From: Isochrysis galbana
Lineage: Eukaryota; Haptophyta; Isochrysidales; Isochrysidaceae
Length of the DNA: 64,000 nucleotides
Direction: 5' to 3'
Assembly (NCBI GenBank): GCA_018136815.1
Contig: CM030943.1
Coordinates: 1,355,975 to 1,419,974, forward strand
Under the pieces are notes generated by a model, which had not been told where the DNA came from, searched no databases, and worked only from the letters and a program-made list of their open reading frames with translations. Positions 54,373-64,000 of this stretch are shown in pieces. Position 1 is the stretch's first letter. Each line of letters begins with the position of its first letter. The position numbers were made by a program, and so were the translations under genes.

Positions 54373-54759
54373 ATGTCCCTCCTCCGTCCAGTGGACAGTG
54401 CATCGGAGCCCGAGGCGGAGTGCGCACTTGCGCTCGCGCGCATGCACCAGGGTCCCTGGTGCCCACTGAGCGCCATGGGATGCCTGCACATGCGCACACC
54501 TCCTACCACCCTGGCAGAAACCCAGCGCTGCTGCTCGCGCAAGTTTGCGACAATGCATGATCTCAGGGCACACGCTGCGGCCGAGGCCGAGCATGCGCAT
54601 CATGCAGTGATGCGCGCGATCGACAGTCTTCAGAGCGCGCAAGCAAGGGTCGGCTGGGCTGCGACTGTCTCATCAAGCGCCTGCATGTGGCCGACGCTCA
54701 ATGCGCCACCAATGCCAACCACTGGCGTCGGCCGCATGCACCCCTCTCGCCTCCCACAC
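54373..54759 (+). CDS. Unidentified ORF, His/Ala-rich
   Basis: Begins MSLLRPVDSASEPEAECALA and includes RCCSRKFATMHDLRAHAAAE then AEHAHHAVMRAIDSLQSAQA. This resembles a degenerate C2H2-like finger and a helix. It reads into the tandem duplication downstream. Function unknown; it could be an element ORF. Confidence 0.3.
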
Positions 54760-55160
54760 AACTCTTCCAGCCAGGAGGCCTGCGTGCTCACCACGGAGTG
54801 TTCGTCGTGTTGGCATCACCTCCTCGCCCCAAAACTTTTTCAGAGCCACATCGGCCGTGCACGCGAGGCACCACCGGCGGTACCGACCAAAACTGACAGA
54901 CACCCCTGCTACGCGGCACAGGCGGCGTCGGCCGCGTGCACCCCACACAACTCTTCCAGCCAGGAGGCCTGCGTGCTCACCACCGAGTGTTTGTCGTGTT
55001 GGCATCACCTCCTCGCTCCAAAACTTTTTCAGAGCCACATCGGCCGTGCACGCGCGAGGCACCACCGGCGGTACCGACCAAAACTAACAGACACCCCTGC
55101 TACGCGGCACAGGCGGCATCGGCCGCGTGCACCTCACTCACCTCCCACACAACTCTTCCA
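54760..55160. repeat. Tandem duplication, two units of about 190 bp plus a third start
   Basis: The block starting ACTCTTCCAGCCAGGAGGCC and containing AAAACTTTTTCAGAGCCACA and CACCACCGGCGGTACCGACC appears at about 54760, 54949 and (first 18 bp only) 55145. The last partial unit forms the 3' end of the hydroxylase ORF. Confidence 0.92.
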
Positions 55161-55910
55161 GCCTTGTATTTTACTTTCTCCTTTCTTTACCCACCATGGT
55201 CTTTCTATGTCAAGAAGCAAAACGACCCTATTCTCGTCAGTATCGTTGACGCCAATATGTTCTTTGCTGTCATCGAACACAATCCACTCTCCCTTTGTAA
55301 TCTGGCGAAATTCATCCTCGACTGCAACCCCACTTCTACCTTTCGTGTCAGGATCTGGAATAACAATGCCCATATGACAACGAAGAGCTTCATTGGCTAA
55401 TCCGCTCCATCCGCGATGTTTGTTTAGTTCAGTTCTAGGACCGAGTTTGCTAAAAATTGCAGTTCGAAGCCCTGGAATGCTTCTGATTAATTCAATTGTC
55501 TTTGGAAATGTTGTCGAGTACTCTGCGTTCCAAACTCCAAAGCCATAGAGTGGAACTACCTTCCAATCATGACCCTCTTCTTTTGTGTAAAGATATTCTT
55601 CTGGCCAATCATAAATTTTGTACTCACTGCCAAGAAACTCTCTTTCAATGAGTTCAAAGTTGTTTGCGAGCATTTCAAGATGCGGAAAGACTTTGTAGGG
55701 GTTCTGGTAAAACCGCTGACGACATCCAAAGTAATGCTTCACGCAATGCTTCCCGCCTAGAAATAGCGTAGATAATATTACAATGATAAACATAAAGATG
55801 ACTTCTTTATTATTTGAAATTAATCCGCGCGGCCGACTCCCTCGTCCCGTGACAAGCAGCGACCCGTCTGCAACAATTGGACCCATAGGTGTTTGCATAT
55901 AGGGACACAT
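55134..55910 (-). CDS. Aspartyl/asparaginyl beta-hydroxylase-like 2-oxoglutarate dioxygenase
   Basis: A member of the family that hydroxylates Asp/Asn side chains using Fe(II) and 2-oxoglutarate. From the ATG at 55910 it gives 258 aa. A membrane segment (EVIFMFIIVILSTLFLGG, residues of about 37-54) comes first, then the catalytic domain: WNAEYSTTFPKTIELIRSIP, LGPRTELNKHRGW, ANEALRCHMGIVIPDPD (first Fe-binding His region), GEWIVFDDSKEHIGVND (second His) and RVVLLLDIERPWW. An upstream in-frame ATG (55979) would add 23 residues. The gene is intronless and markedly AT-richer in codon choice than its neighbours. Its last codons read from the flanking tandem repeat. Such single-exon, AT-rich hydroxylases are also found in large DNA viruses of algae, so lateral acquisition is possible. 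It looks whole. Confidence 0.85.
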   Translation of the reverse strand: MCPYMQTPMGPIVADGSLLVTGRGSRPRGLISNNKEVIFMFIIVILSTLFLGGKHCVKHYFGCRQRFYQNPYKVFPHLEMLANNFELIEREFLGSEYKIYDWPEEYLYTKEEGHDWKVVPLYGFGVWNAEYSTTFPKTIELIRSIPGLRTAIFSKLGPRTELNKHRGWSGLANEALRCHMGIVIPDPDTKGRSGVAVEDEFRQITKGEWIVFDDSKEHIGVNDTDENRVVLLLDIERPWWVKKGESKIQGWKSCVGGE

Positions 55911-55974
55911 TTTTGGGGGGGTAAATTGTATAAGGTGTAGAAAAAGGCAATGCAGGGGGCTAAAAAAAGGGAAC

Positions 55975-56085
55975 CTCAAGTTGCATCCTCTTCTTACCCT
56001 TCACCCCTTCATTCCTTTGTCATCGGTTTCAGGTTTCAGGGGTCCGGCCAAGGTGCACGTGCACTATCTTGGGCCTGATCTGGAG
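55975..56085 (-). mobile_element. LINE 3' UTR fragment, type B-like
   Basis: The plus strand reads CCCTTCATTCCTTTGTCATC, GGTTTCAGG, GGTCCGGCCAAGGTGCACGT, ACTATCTTGGGCCT. This parallels 60890-60930 and 5395-5450. It ends in a short T run near 55965 on the minus strand. Confidence 0.55.
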
Positions 56086-56499
56086 TGCGAAGTCTAGGCT
56101 GCAGCGCATGCACAACAACACAACAACACACATGGATGAAGAGAAGATAGGGATAGGGGCTTAGCTCCGGCGAGAATTTCGTTTCGGACCCACCCAAATT
56201 TCGTTTCGAATTTTTGCTTGCCCTGACTCTGACCCAAATTTTGGGGGTCATTTCGTTCGAAATTTGCTTTGAGCGCCGCCGCGGACGCGGGCACGTCGGT
56301 CGGTGCCCTAGGTCGGTGTGTTCGGCACTTCGGCAGGCGACTACGCGGTTGCCTATGACCTATACGCACACATGTATGTGCTCACGTGGCTTTCACACAT
56401 CTTACTACGTACATATGCGCGGCAGCACCTGGATATATGGGGCTTGGCGCGGGCCGGACACCGGGCTGAGGAACGAGAACGGTCTCGTAGCGCGCCCGG
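56086..56499. other. Spacer with a short AAATTTCG repeat
   Basis: 56175-56270 holds four imperfect copies of an AAATTTCGTTTCG-like motif. No gene was recognised. Confidence 0.45.
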
Positions 56500-56744
56500 C
56501 GTCGTTTTGAACTCGGGCTCTCCGAGATAGAGTATTTAGGCCTGTTTTGCCGTTTTTGGGTTACGCTTACGCTTCGTTGTGGGGGCTCCCGGGGGGGTCT
56601 GGGGCCCAAAGGGCACCGAATATGTGTTAGATAGAGGTGTTTTCCGGGGTTTTCTACCGCTTTACTTTGTACTTTGGTGTATTTCCTCAATCCTGACTTT
56701 TTCATTTTTACACCCTTAGAAGTTAAAATAGTGTTTGACCGCCC
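56500..56744 (-). mobile_element. GGGCGGTCAAACA-terminus element, single-ended copy
   Basis: Reverse complement begins GGGCGGTCAAACACTATTTT, then AACTTCTAAGGGTG, and later GGTGCCCTTTGGGCCCCAGA, closely matching the left part of the 29237-30530 element. TA follows at 56745-56746. No opposite end was found. Confidence 0.75.
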
Positions 56745-56746
56745 TA

Positions 56747-57547
56747 CTCGCCATTGGCCGAGGGGAGGGGAGGGGGCAGCGGCGGCGGCGGCCTACGTAT
56801 GCGTAGGACGCAGGACGCGGAGGAGCGGAGGCGGAGGCGTTCCGCGCGCGGGGGGAAAAGGCCCCCCTGCGGTATATGTGACCCCACTGTTTTTCGCACT
56901 GTTTTTTACTGTTTTTTTTCGATTCCCAAAAACAGCTGTTTTTAATGTCTTTCTAGACCCCACCCGCTGTTTTTCACATCTAGGTAGGAGACCCCATCCC
57001 CGGGCTGTGGGCAGTGGGGGCGACTCGCTCGGCCTCGCGCGAAACTCTTGTGGCCGTTATTTATTTATTTCTCCTGCGCTTGGGGCCGGGGGGGGGGGGG
57101 GGGGGGGGGGGGAGGGAGACTGCCTCTGGCGGATTGGGCGCGAACTCCCTCTCTCTCCCCTCTCTCTCTGGTGGGGGGGGGATCTTCACGCCTCTCTCTC
57201 TCTCCTCACCGTCTCCAGAGAGAGAGAGAGAGAGAGAGAAAGACTCACTCTCAGCGCAACTGGAATAAGAGAGGCCTTAGATGGCAAGACGGGGACCAGG
57301 CGATCACATTAAAATACACAGACGAGTACATAAAGAACGGCGGGGACACAAGCGGGCTGAGAGGGAAGACGCACTCTTCGCACATGTAGCAAGTGACCAG
57401 TACAAAGAAGAAAGGGAGGGAACTAGAGAAGAGAGAGAAGAGTTGAAGTTGCTGAACGAGGGGGGAGGGAGTCGGGGGGGGTGGGACGAGCGAGCGAGAG
57501 GAGAGTGAGAGGGGGGAGGGTAGACCCCTCGTCGACGGTTGTGAAGG
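56747..57547. other. RAD21 upstream region with long G run
   Basis: 56880-56975 has four copies of an ACTGTTTTT-like motif. 57088-57115 is a G run of about 26 bases able to form G-quadruplexes, followed by CT-rich and GA-rich blocks (57140-57240). The RAD21 start codon is at 57548. Confidence 0.6.
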
Positions 57548-59890
57548 ATGTTCTACTCGCAGGTGGGTCGGCATGGGCCCAAGAATTAAGAGGCGGGCAA
57601 GGGTCTACGCGCCCGGACCAGCGAGCGTCTGCACGCGGTGGCCCGCTTCCCCCCTGTTTCCTCAAGGCTGGTGCCTCTCCGCCCGCACCGACACAGCTGC
57701 ATCGAACACACAATCCTCACCTTCCTCCCCTCCCTACTCCTGTCACGCTCGTGTGCAGCTTGTGCTCGCGAAGAAGGGCCCACTTGGGAAAATCTGGCTC
57801 GCCGCACACTTGGAGAAGAAGGTTCCCAAGCTCCAGATCATGTCGACCAACATCCCAGAATCGGTTGACAACATCGAGAACCCAGACTGCCCAATGGCAC
57901 TGCGCGTCTCCGGTCACCTTCTGCTCGGCGTCGTGCGTATCTTCTCCCGCAAAGTGTCGTACCTCATGTCAGACTGCTCAGAAGCCATCGTCAAGATCAA
58001 GGACGCGTTTTCTGGGCCTGGCGTCGTTCATTTGGCACCCGGTGCCTCGACACGGAGATATGATGAGATCACCAACCCCGAAGGCTTTGACGAAATGGAC
58101 CTCGACACCGCTCTTCCGTCCCAAGCATTTGCGCGCAACGACGATGACGACCTGCTTGCCGGCATGTCCCTGCCCGAAGGTGCGTATGGGGACGTCACGC
58201 TGCCTGAGCCCCAGTTCGCCATGGAGGGTGACATGGCTCTGGACGGCTTCGGTGATCGGCCTGCCTTTGGAGATGACGGATACGCGGCAGAAGATACGGA
58301 GGCGGCGCCCGGCTTCGGCGTGAATGACAATATTGAGGTGTTCGAGGCGCCGCTTGACCTACCTAGCTCGAAACGCGCCCGTCGGTCGCCAGCTGCTGAG
58401 TCGCCAGCCGCAGGTGAGGAGATGGAGATGGAAATGGAACGGATGCGTTCAGCAGTTGATGGAGCCTCTCCAGTTGGAGTGAGTGTGGCAAATGCCGAGG
58501 CGAGTGATGTTCAAGAGCTCCCTCTGGGCCCTGAGCCTGAGATGGACCTCGAGCTGCCTCGCTTCGATGAGGGGGATGCACAGCTCAACGCCGGCCTCGA
58601 CGCGGCCGTCGTCGATGACTTTGATGTTGTGCGCCGTGCATCGATGGACGACATTCCAGAATCACTACCCGTTCAACTGTCTGCTGCCGAGGAGCTTGAC
58701 CGACGCGCCTCTCAGCGGCCCAAACGGAAGATGCTGGTCGACGACGAGATCCAAATTCCCACCGCGCAGGCAAGTGCTAAAGTCAGCTCCCAGCGGAGCG
58801 GTCTCTTAGTCTCTTATTCAAGAACACCCAACCTTGCCTCAAGTTCTTTGAATCCAGTTTGATCGTCGAACCGCCTCCCCCGCGCCTACGTAGATGAAGG
58901 CACAGCTGAATGATACCTCAAACATCACGGTCGACCTCGACAACTTTGCCGGCGCGTCCCAAGCGGCTGTGGCGCACTCCTCGCGCTCGATCATTGATCC
59001 GTACCTTGCACCTCCCTCTCTTGAATTTGTTCCCGCCGAACTTCTCGCCAGGCCCTGCTTCAAGTCAGCTGGCGGTGCTGCATCCCCAAAGCGTCGCCGC
59101 TCCAGTATTTCCACCCGCGCCTCATTGGGGGAGCGGCCGCCTACAACTTCTGGGATCGCTGCTGGGGAAGAGGGTCAAGTGGTGGAGGAGAGGTCGCCAC
59201 AGGCAGACATTTTTGCACCTGAGGAGCTGCCGCAGTACTTTGGAGTGGAGCAAGACCCGTACCTGCCCTTTGATGATCAGCCGCCTTTCGAGACATCCGG
59301 CATGCAGGAGGGTTCGGTCGAGTTCGAGCCCCCAGCTGACGAGCCATCTTCTGCACGGCGTCGTTCTCGCCACGCTGCCGAGGCTTTCCCGCTCCCGCCT
59401 TCCTTTGCTGCTGCCACAGCACTACCCGAGGTGGACGCTAGTGCAAGTGCACATCCCATCGACAGTGGCGGCAGTTCGCAGGTCAGTGCCTTTCTAGTTG
59501 CCTGTAATGCGCGTTCGCCGTCCGCCTCCGCTAATGCACACTGGCGATGGCCGTTTGCTGCTGGGCGCCATGCAACACACCTCTATGATCTTGCCCACCG
59601 CTTTTTAGGGAGCACGCCCCTTCGAGGACAATTGGTCGCTCCGCACACAGAAGATGTACAACGTGCTTGCTGACGCATTCATTGAGTCGGAGGGCATGGC
59701 ACTCTCATATGATGCCATGGTGGCGCGTACAGCTGCGAAGCACAAGCGGAGGGTTGTGGCCGGTTGCTTCCAAGAGCTTCTCTTCCTCACCACACACGGT
59801 GTTACGCAGCTCGTCCAAGGTGAGGCATATAGTGACATCATCATTAGCAAAGCGGAGGGCTTCGACTCGATCTCAATTTCAGCAACCTGA
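57548..59890 (+). CDS. RAD21: Cohesin kleisin subunit RAD21/SCC1
   Basis: It closes the SMC1-SMC3 ring in sister-chromatid cohesion and is cleaved by separase. Four exons join in phase to 631 aa: 57548-57562 (MFYSQ, only five codons), 57759-58769, 58894-59481 and 59609-59890. The N-terminal kleisin domain is unmistakable: MFYSQ then LVLAKKGPLGKIWLAAHLEK, ALRVSGHLLLGVVRIFSRKV and SYLMSDCSEAIVKIKDAF. The middle is acidic and disordered and contains SKRARRSP and the conserved KMLVDDEIQIPTAQMKAQL. The C-terminal winged helix reads WSLRTQKMYNVLADAFIESE, VVAGCFQELLFLTTHGVTQL and EAYSDIIISKAEGF. Introns 1 and 3 are GT-AG. Intron 2 (58770-58893) uses a GC donor, GCGCAG|GCAAGT. A RAD21-type tail and not a meiosis-specific REC8 is likely, but the two cannot be separated firmly by eye. 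Confidence 0.93.
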
Positions 59891-60771
59891 TTTGTACATA
59901 CGACTCCAGACCTGCAGTTAAGGTTGACGTGTCTATAAGCTCAATGCGTATCGACGGAGGGGTACACAGTTGTGACGGCGGGGCGGGTGGGTCCATACCA
60001 GCCGATTTGTGCGGCGCACATTCGATTTGTCGTGACCTCATCTTCACATCCTCAACGAGAGATGACGAACTAGGACTCTGCGTGCGTGTTATCTTGTGCT
60101 CACGTGTTTGATGGAAGGGTGGCCAGCTCTGCCTGTGGTGGAGGCGTCGGGCGGAGACAACAGATTGCGAAAGCTTCAGGTTGATCCTGGTGTTGATGGT
60201 TTGCCCCTTCGTCCGGTTGGGCCTTGTGACTGAAGAAGTGATATCGAATCCAGCGTTTCCGGAGGGCACTCAGCTACTCCGTCGCGAGGGGCACCGGTGG
60301 TTATCGCGGCGCTTGGGCTCCCTTGCCGGGGAGCGAGGAGGGGTTTTGGACGATAAGATCGGGTAATTGCATTTTGCTGGCGCGAGAGAACGGACGTTGG
60401 AGCGGCGATGCGCTGCTGGGAAGAGCGGAGAGCGCTAGCTAAGCGTTATATATAGGATCGTGTCGGAGCGAAAGCTGTCTCACTCTTCGAGACAGCTCGC
60501 GGAGGCGCACCGGCGGCTAGCGCGGCGCGCGATACCTCCGGGGACCGGGGAGAGCGGAGACCGGGAAGGGCTTACCGCTTACCGCTCACCGGGAGAAAGT
60601 GGCCTCAGCGTGCTCCAAGCCAAGGGGCGGTGGATCAAAACCGCGTCGTGCAAGGGGTCGGAACCGCGAATCGCTTTCCGGTCGAATATGGAGATTCTCT
60701 TCGGGAAAACGGCACATGGAAGGGCTTGTACAACAAAAGCTGCGCCAACGCCCATACCCATATAAAAAAAA
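59891..60771. other. Intergenic with a diverged tandem block
   Basis: 60270-60340 and 60495-60570 are similar GC-rich blocks (GGCACCGGTGGTTATCGCGG and GCGCACCGGCGGCTAGCGCG). No gene was recognised. Confidence 0.4.
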
Positions 60772-63700
60772 ATATTCTTGAAGGTGCCTACTACGTTGCT
60801 AGCCGCCATCCCCTTTCCTGGGGTCTACACCTGTCATCGCCTTCGCCCTACCCTCTCTCCCCTTCCCGTTCCCCCCCTCGTTCCTTTTTGTTTGGTTTCG
60901 GGGGGTCGGCCCACGTACACTACTTTGGGTCTAACGCTGGGGGAGGGGGAGGACGGGCCTTTTGTAATCTGTTTTTGTGTGGAGCGCACTCGTGTGCGCC
61001 GCTGTGTGGGGGCCCAGCCATGCGGCTTTCCCCAAGGTGATCTTCGTTCGCGGGGTGCTTCATCTAGCGCCCCCTGGGGTTATCTCAGGTTTTCTTCTTG
61101 TTTTGCTTTTTCGTGTTTGATTATGTGTTCTATCTTTAGTTATTGTGCTAATCGTGTTAGTTTTAGGCTTGGTGCTAGTTTTTCGTTGTCTGTGGGTTGG
61201 AAGAGTGGGCGGAAGTCGTTTGTGTCTATTCTTTTTTTGGGTTGGCGGCCCATGTCAGCTTGGGCTCTTCTAGACGTGTCGGTGGAGTTGCCGAAGTGTG
61301 CCGCTTTGCAGAGTTCGGTAAATCGTATGATTGTTCTCCGTATGACATGCTCGCTATTGAATTTTATGTCGTCGTAGTGGATACGGTAGAAGTCTGTGAG
61401 TATGTAACGCCACGCTAGTAGGTATAGAATCTCTCTAGAGCGCGAGGTGGGATTGTCGGGTGTTATGAAGAGTCTGTCGGTGGCCTTGTCGGCGGGAGTC
61501 GTGACGAGTCGTGTTGGGGTGGAGTCTGTGAGTGCGTCGAGCGTTTCAAATATGTTGTCCAGTGCTGTGCAGTGTCCTAGGTGGGTGGAGGTTTCTTTGG
61601 CTAAGCTGCAGAGGCGGCAGGTTGAGTCTCTGTTTGGGAAGCGGTTGTAGGTCCCTATACGGCGATGGGCTATGTGTTGGAAGTGCATGTATGAGTCTCT
61701 TGATGTGATAAGCTGCGAGGTGTATATGCGGGCTAGGTGTTTCCATGTGTCGTGGCTAACCGGGAGTCTTTCTTGCCATCTCGATGGCCCTTTCTGGCCT
61801 CTGTATTTGGTGGTTTTGCTTCGTAAGGCGGATGTTATGTGGCTTACTTCGGTCTTGTCTAGCGGGGTGGACCCGTCAATAGAGTATTCTTCCGGTAGCG
61901 GGTATGCTTGTATTCTGGTGCCTTTATAGCCTTCTCCCCACTTGGCAGGGGGGTGTTTGTCCAAGTCAGTGGGTGGGAGGGGGAGTCTGTTACCGATTAT
62001 CGGGGTGCCTAGGTACGACAGTTCCACTTCGTACCATTCGTCGTGGCGCCGGAGAAAGTATTCTCCATCTTTGTTTATGTAGATTTCTGGTGGCGGTGTT
62101 GGTTCTGTTTCCGTCGCGTTGGGATCGTCTGATGTTTGGCTCGTTTTCGGTGTTGGTTGAAAGGTTGCGCTCCTGAGCACATCGGCATGGTCGATTATTA
62201 GTTGCCACGAATCTAGAAATGATTGCTTATGTATGTATTCGCCCTTGAAACTGGCGTAGGTGTCGTTATTGGGGAAGCATTGTTCGCATTCCTCTTTTGT
62301 AAAAGCGGTCGTGTCACCGTCTACGTATGTGTTATGAACCACATTACATTCTAGCGAGCTCCATAACTCTACCCAAAGGGGAGCTATGCTGGGTCCTCTT
62401 ATGTTGGGGTTGTACCATATGGGCTGCGATAGCGCTCCCGCTTCGCTTAGGCTGAGTCGGACGACTGGGAGTGTACGGAAGGTTTCTAGTGCTTTTTTCC
62501 AGAAGGTAGGGAGTCTACTTTTTCCGAATATACCGTCGGTTAGCCGGTGTGTTGGTATCGTTGAGATTACTGCCGCTCTGCCCAGCTTAGTTCGGCAGAA
62601 CCACGCGTCGAGGATTTGTTTCCAGTTAGATTGTCGAGCGTCCAGATAGTTGAGGATCCATTTCGCACGTAGCGCTTTGACATGGTTGGGCCAGTCTAGG
62701 AGCCCTAGACCTAGGTTGGGTCCGTTCGGGGTGTCTCCTTCCAATGGGGCTTCTGGGTGCTTAATCCATTGGAGTTTGCGTCCTGTCCTATGGTTTGTCC
62801 ATAGGATTATGTCAGTCTGTTCTTTAAGGTGACGATGGAACCATTGGGGTGGGTCCAGTGTTTGGAGCCAGTAGCGGGGTATCGAGTATATGAGGAAGTT
62901 TGCCACCTTAGTTTTTCCGAGGATGGAGAGCGATTTGGTGATGGGGGCGTACGCCGTTGTTCTCTTGGCTATCCTCTCTGCGAGTCTCCTCCAGAATCGT
63001 TTGATCGCATTGTGGTCTCCTAGTGGCACTCCTAATATGGTTGCGTAGTCGGTGGATTTGAGCCAGTTGAATTGTTTAAAGTCGCCTGGGGGGGATTTTC
63101 GGCGCAGGGAGCCCATTCGTAGCCCTTCGAATTTGGCTTCATTTGGTTTCCCGCATGAGGCCTTCGCGTATCTGTCGACCCATTTCAGGGCCCGTCGCAA
63201 GCTGTGATAGTCAGTTGTTAGCAGTTGCGTGTCGTCTGCGAATTGGCTTATTTTAATTTCGGCTCCGTTGATTATGATCCCGTTGATGTTGTCATCATTG
63301 TTGATCACTCGGGTGAGGGCCTCCGCCGTGAGGAGGAAGGCGAGCGGGGACAGCGGGCATCCTTGTGGGACGCCGCTACCTATGGCGAAGGGGAAGCTTC
63401 TGCCTCCATTGGTCTTGATGTATCGTATCGGTCGCGCGCTGGGGTTGGTCAGCGTCCTCGCGTATCTTTTGAAGTCTTCTCCGAATTTGAGGAGGTCTAG
63501 GGCGATGTGGTAAAAGGCCCAGCTCACCCTATCGAATGCTTTCTCCCAGTCGAGGGCTAGGAGGATGCCCGGGTCTCCCGATTCGTCCAAGTATGCCTTG
63601 GTGAGTTGTAGAAGGTGTGTGGCTTCGCCTATTAGACGTTTGGGCACGAAGCCTAGTTGGTCTTTAGAGATAATGTTGCCAATTACTATTTTGAGTCTAT

Positions 63701-64000
63701 TGGTGAGTATTTTAGCGAGTATTTTGTAGTCACTTTGGAGTAGTGTGATGGGCCTGTAGTTCCGGGGGTCTCGCGCGTCCCCTTTCTTAAATAGTAGTAT
63801 TATATCGCCCTCTCTCATGGTGTAGTGAAGTTCGCCAGTGGCGAGAGCTGTGTTGAGGAGTCTTAGAAAGTCGTGCTTGACGAGTGACTCGAAGTTAGCG
63901 TAGAATTCAGCTGGCAGAGCGTCGGGGCCAGCACTCTTTCCTGCTCCGATGCTGCGTATCGCCGTAGTTAGCTCCTCCATCTTGATGGCTCCCTCGAGTT
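60772..64000 (-). mobile_element. LINE copy A, ORF2 3' two-thirds, runs off the window edge
   Basis: An uninterrupted minus-strand frame of 946 codons (63980-61140) is open to the right edge. Reverse-transcriptase motifs in order, counted from 63980: KSAGPDALPAEFY (15-27), FKKGD, NYRPITLL (74-81), LALDWEKAFDRV (141-152), GVPQGCPLSPLAF (203-215) and QFADDTQLL (246-254). Downstream come KTKVANFLIYSIPRYWLQTL, DAWFCRTKLGRAAV, VELSYLGTPIIG, a CCHC knuckle CRLCSLAKETSTHLGHC, LLAWRYILTDFYRIHY and ADMGRQPKKRIDTNDFRPLF. The 3' UTR (61139-60772) is pyrimidine-rich on the plus strand and ends AAGAATA then T9 on the sense strand. The endonuclease and ORF1 lie beyond the window. RT with FADD and a C-terminal CCHC fits the L1/Tx1-like group. 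Because the frame is intact, this copy is the youngest of the lineage here. Confidence 0.95.

Overview
The window is nuclear DNA of a GC-rich eukaryote with spliceosomal introns, most likely a secondary-plastid microalga. A haptophyte is my best guess. The signs are GT-AG introns of about 85-530 bp with GTGAG/GTGCG donors plus one GC-AG intron, a desaturase precursor with a signal-peptide-like and then Ser/Thr/Pro-rich N-terminus, long (CT)n/(GA)n and poly-C/poly-G tracts, and dense LINEs and DNA transposons between genes. The taxon is inferred from these features and not proven.

Host genes, left to right: a two-pore-type K+ channel cut by the left edge (-); trehalose-6-phosphate phosphatase (8347-9521, -); a secreted or ER armadillo-repeat protein with an EF-hand-like loop and a C-terminal ShK motif (13818-15908, +); a membrane fatty-acid desaturase (19329-21211, +); a small ankyrin-repeat protein (28339-28851, +); Listerin/LTN1, the E3 ligase of ribosome quality control, in eight phase-consistent exons (31706-39151, -); an SH3 protein (42357-44318, -); a disordered Ser/Pro/Arg-rich protein (51008-53195, +); an AT-rich single-exon aspartyl/asparaginyl beta-hydroxylase-like gene (55134-55910, -); and the cohesin kleisin RAD21 (57548-59890, +). 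They show no shared pathway.

Mobile DNA fills most of the rest. One LINE lineage (reverse transcriptase, then a CCHC knuckle, then a conserved LAWRYILTDFYRIH block) has at least seven copies or fragments. The best runs off the right edge (60772-64000). Another is a 5'-truncated insertion with a perfect 20-bp target duplication (5265-7480). The LINE 3' ends finish in an oligo(T) run on the sense strand. A 921-bp hAT element with an 8-bp target duplication sits inside one LINE fragment. A family with GGGCGGTCAAACAG terminal inverted repeats and TA target sites occurs as two complete elements and several single-ended pieces. A 4,983-bp structure with 63-bp inverted ends (22668-27650) encloses a LINE remnant and a 3.9-kb GC-rich minisatellite that is open in nearly every reading frame. 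A degraded Ty3/Gypsy fragment (about 45.6-46.0 kb) abuts a 2-kb satellite (45945-47935) whose repeat unit is two nested inverted repeats.

The least explained structures are the cruciform satellite, the TIR-bounded minisatellite, a conserved palindrome just before the start codon of a recurrent MERA-type ORF, and an 11-unit 20-bp array carrying the palindrome GAACATGTTC. No tRNA, rRNA or CRISPR was recognised.
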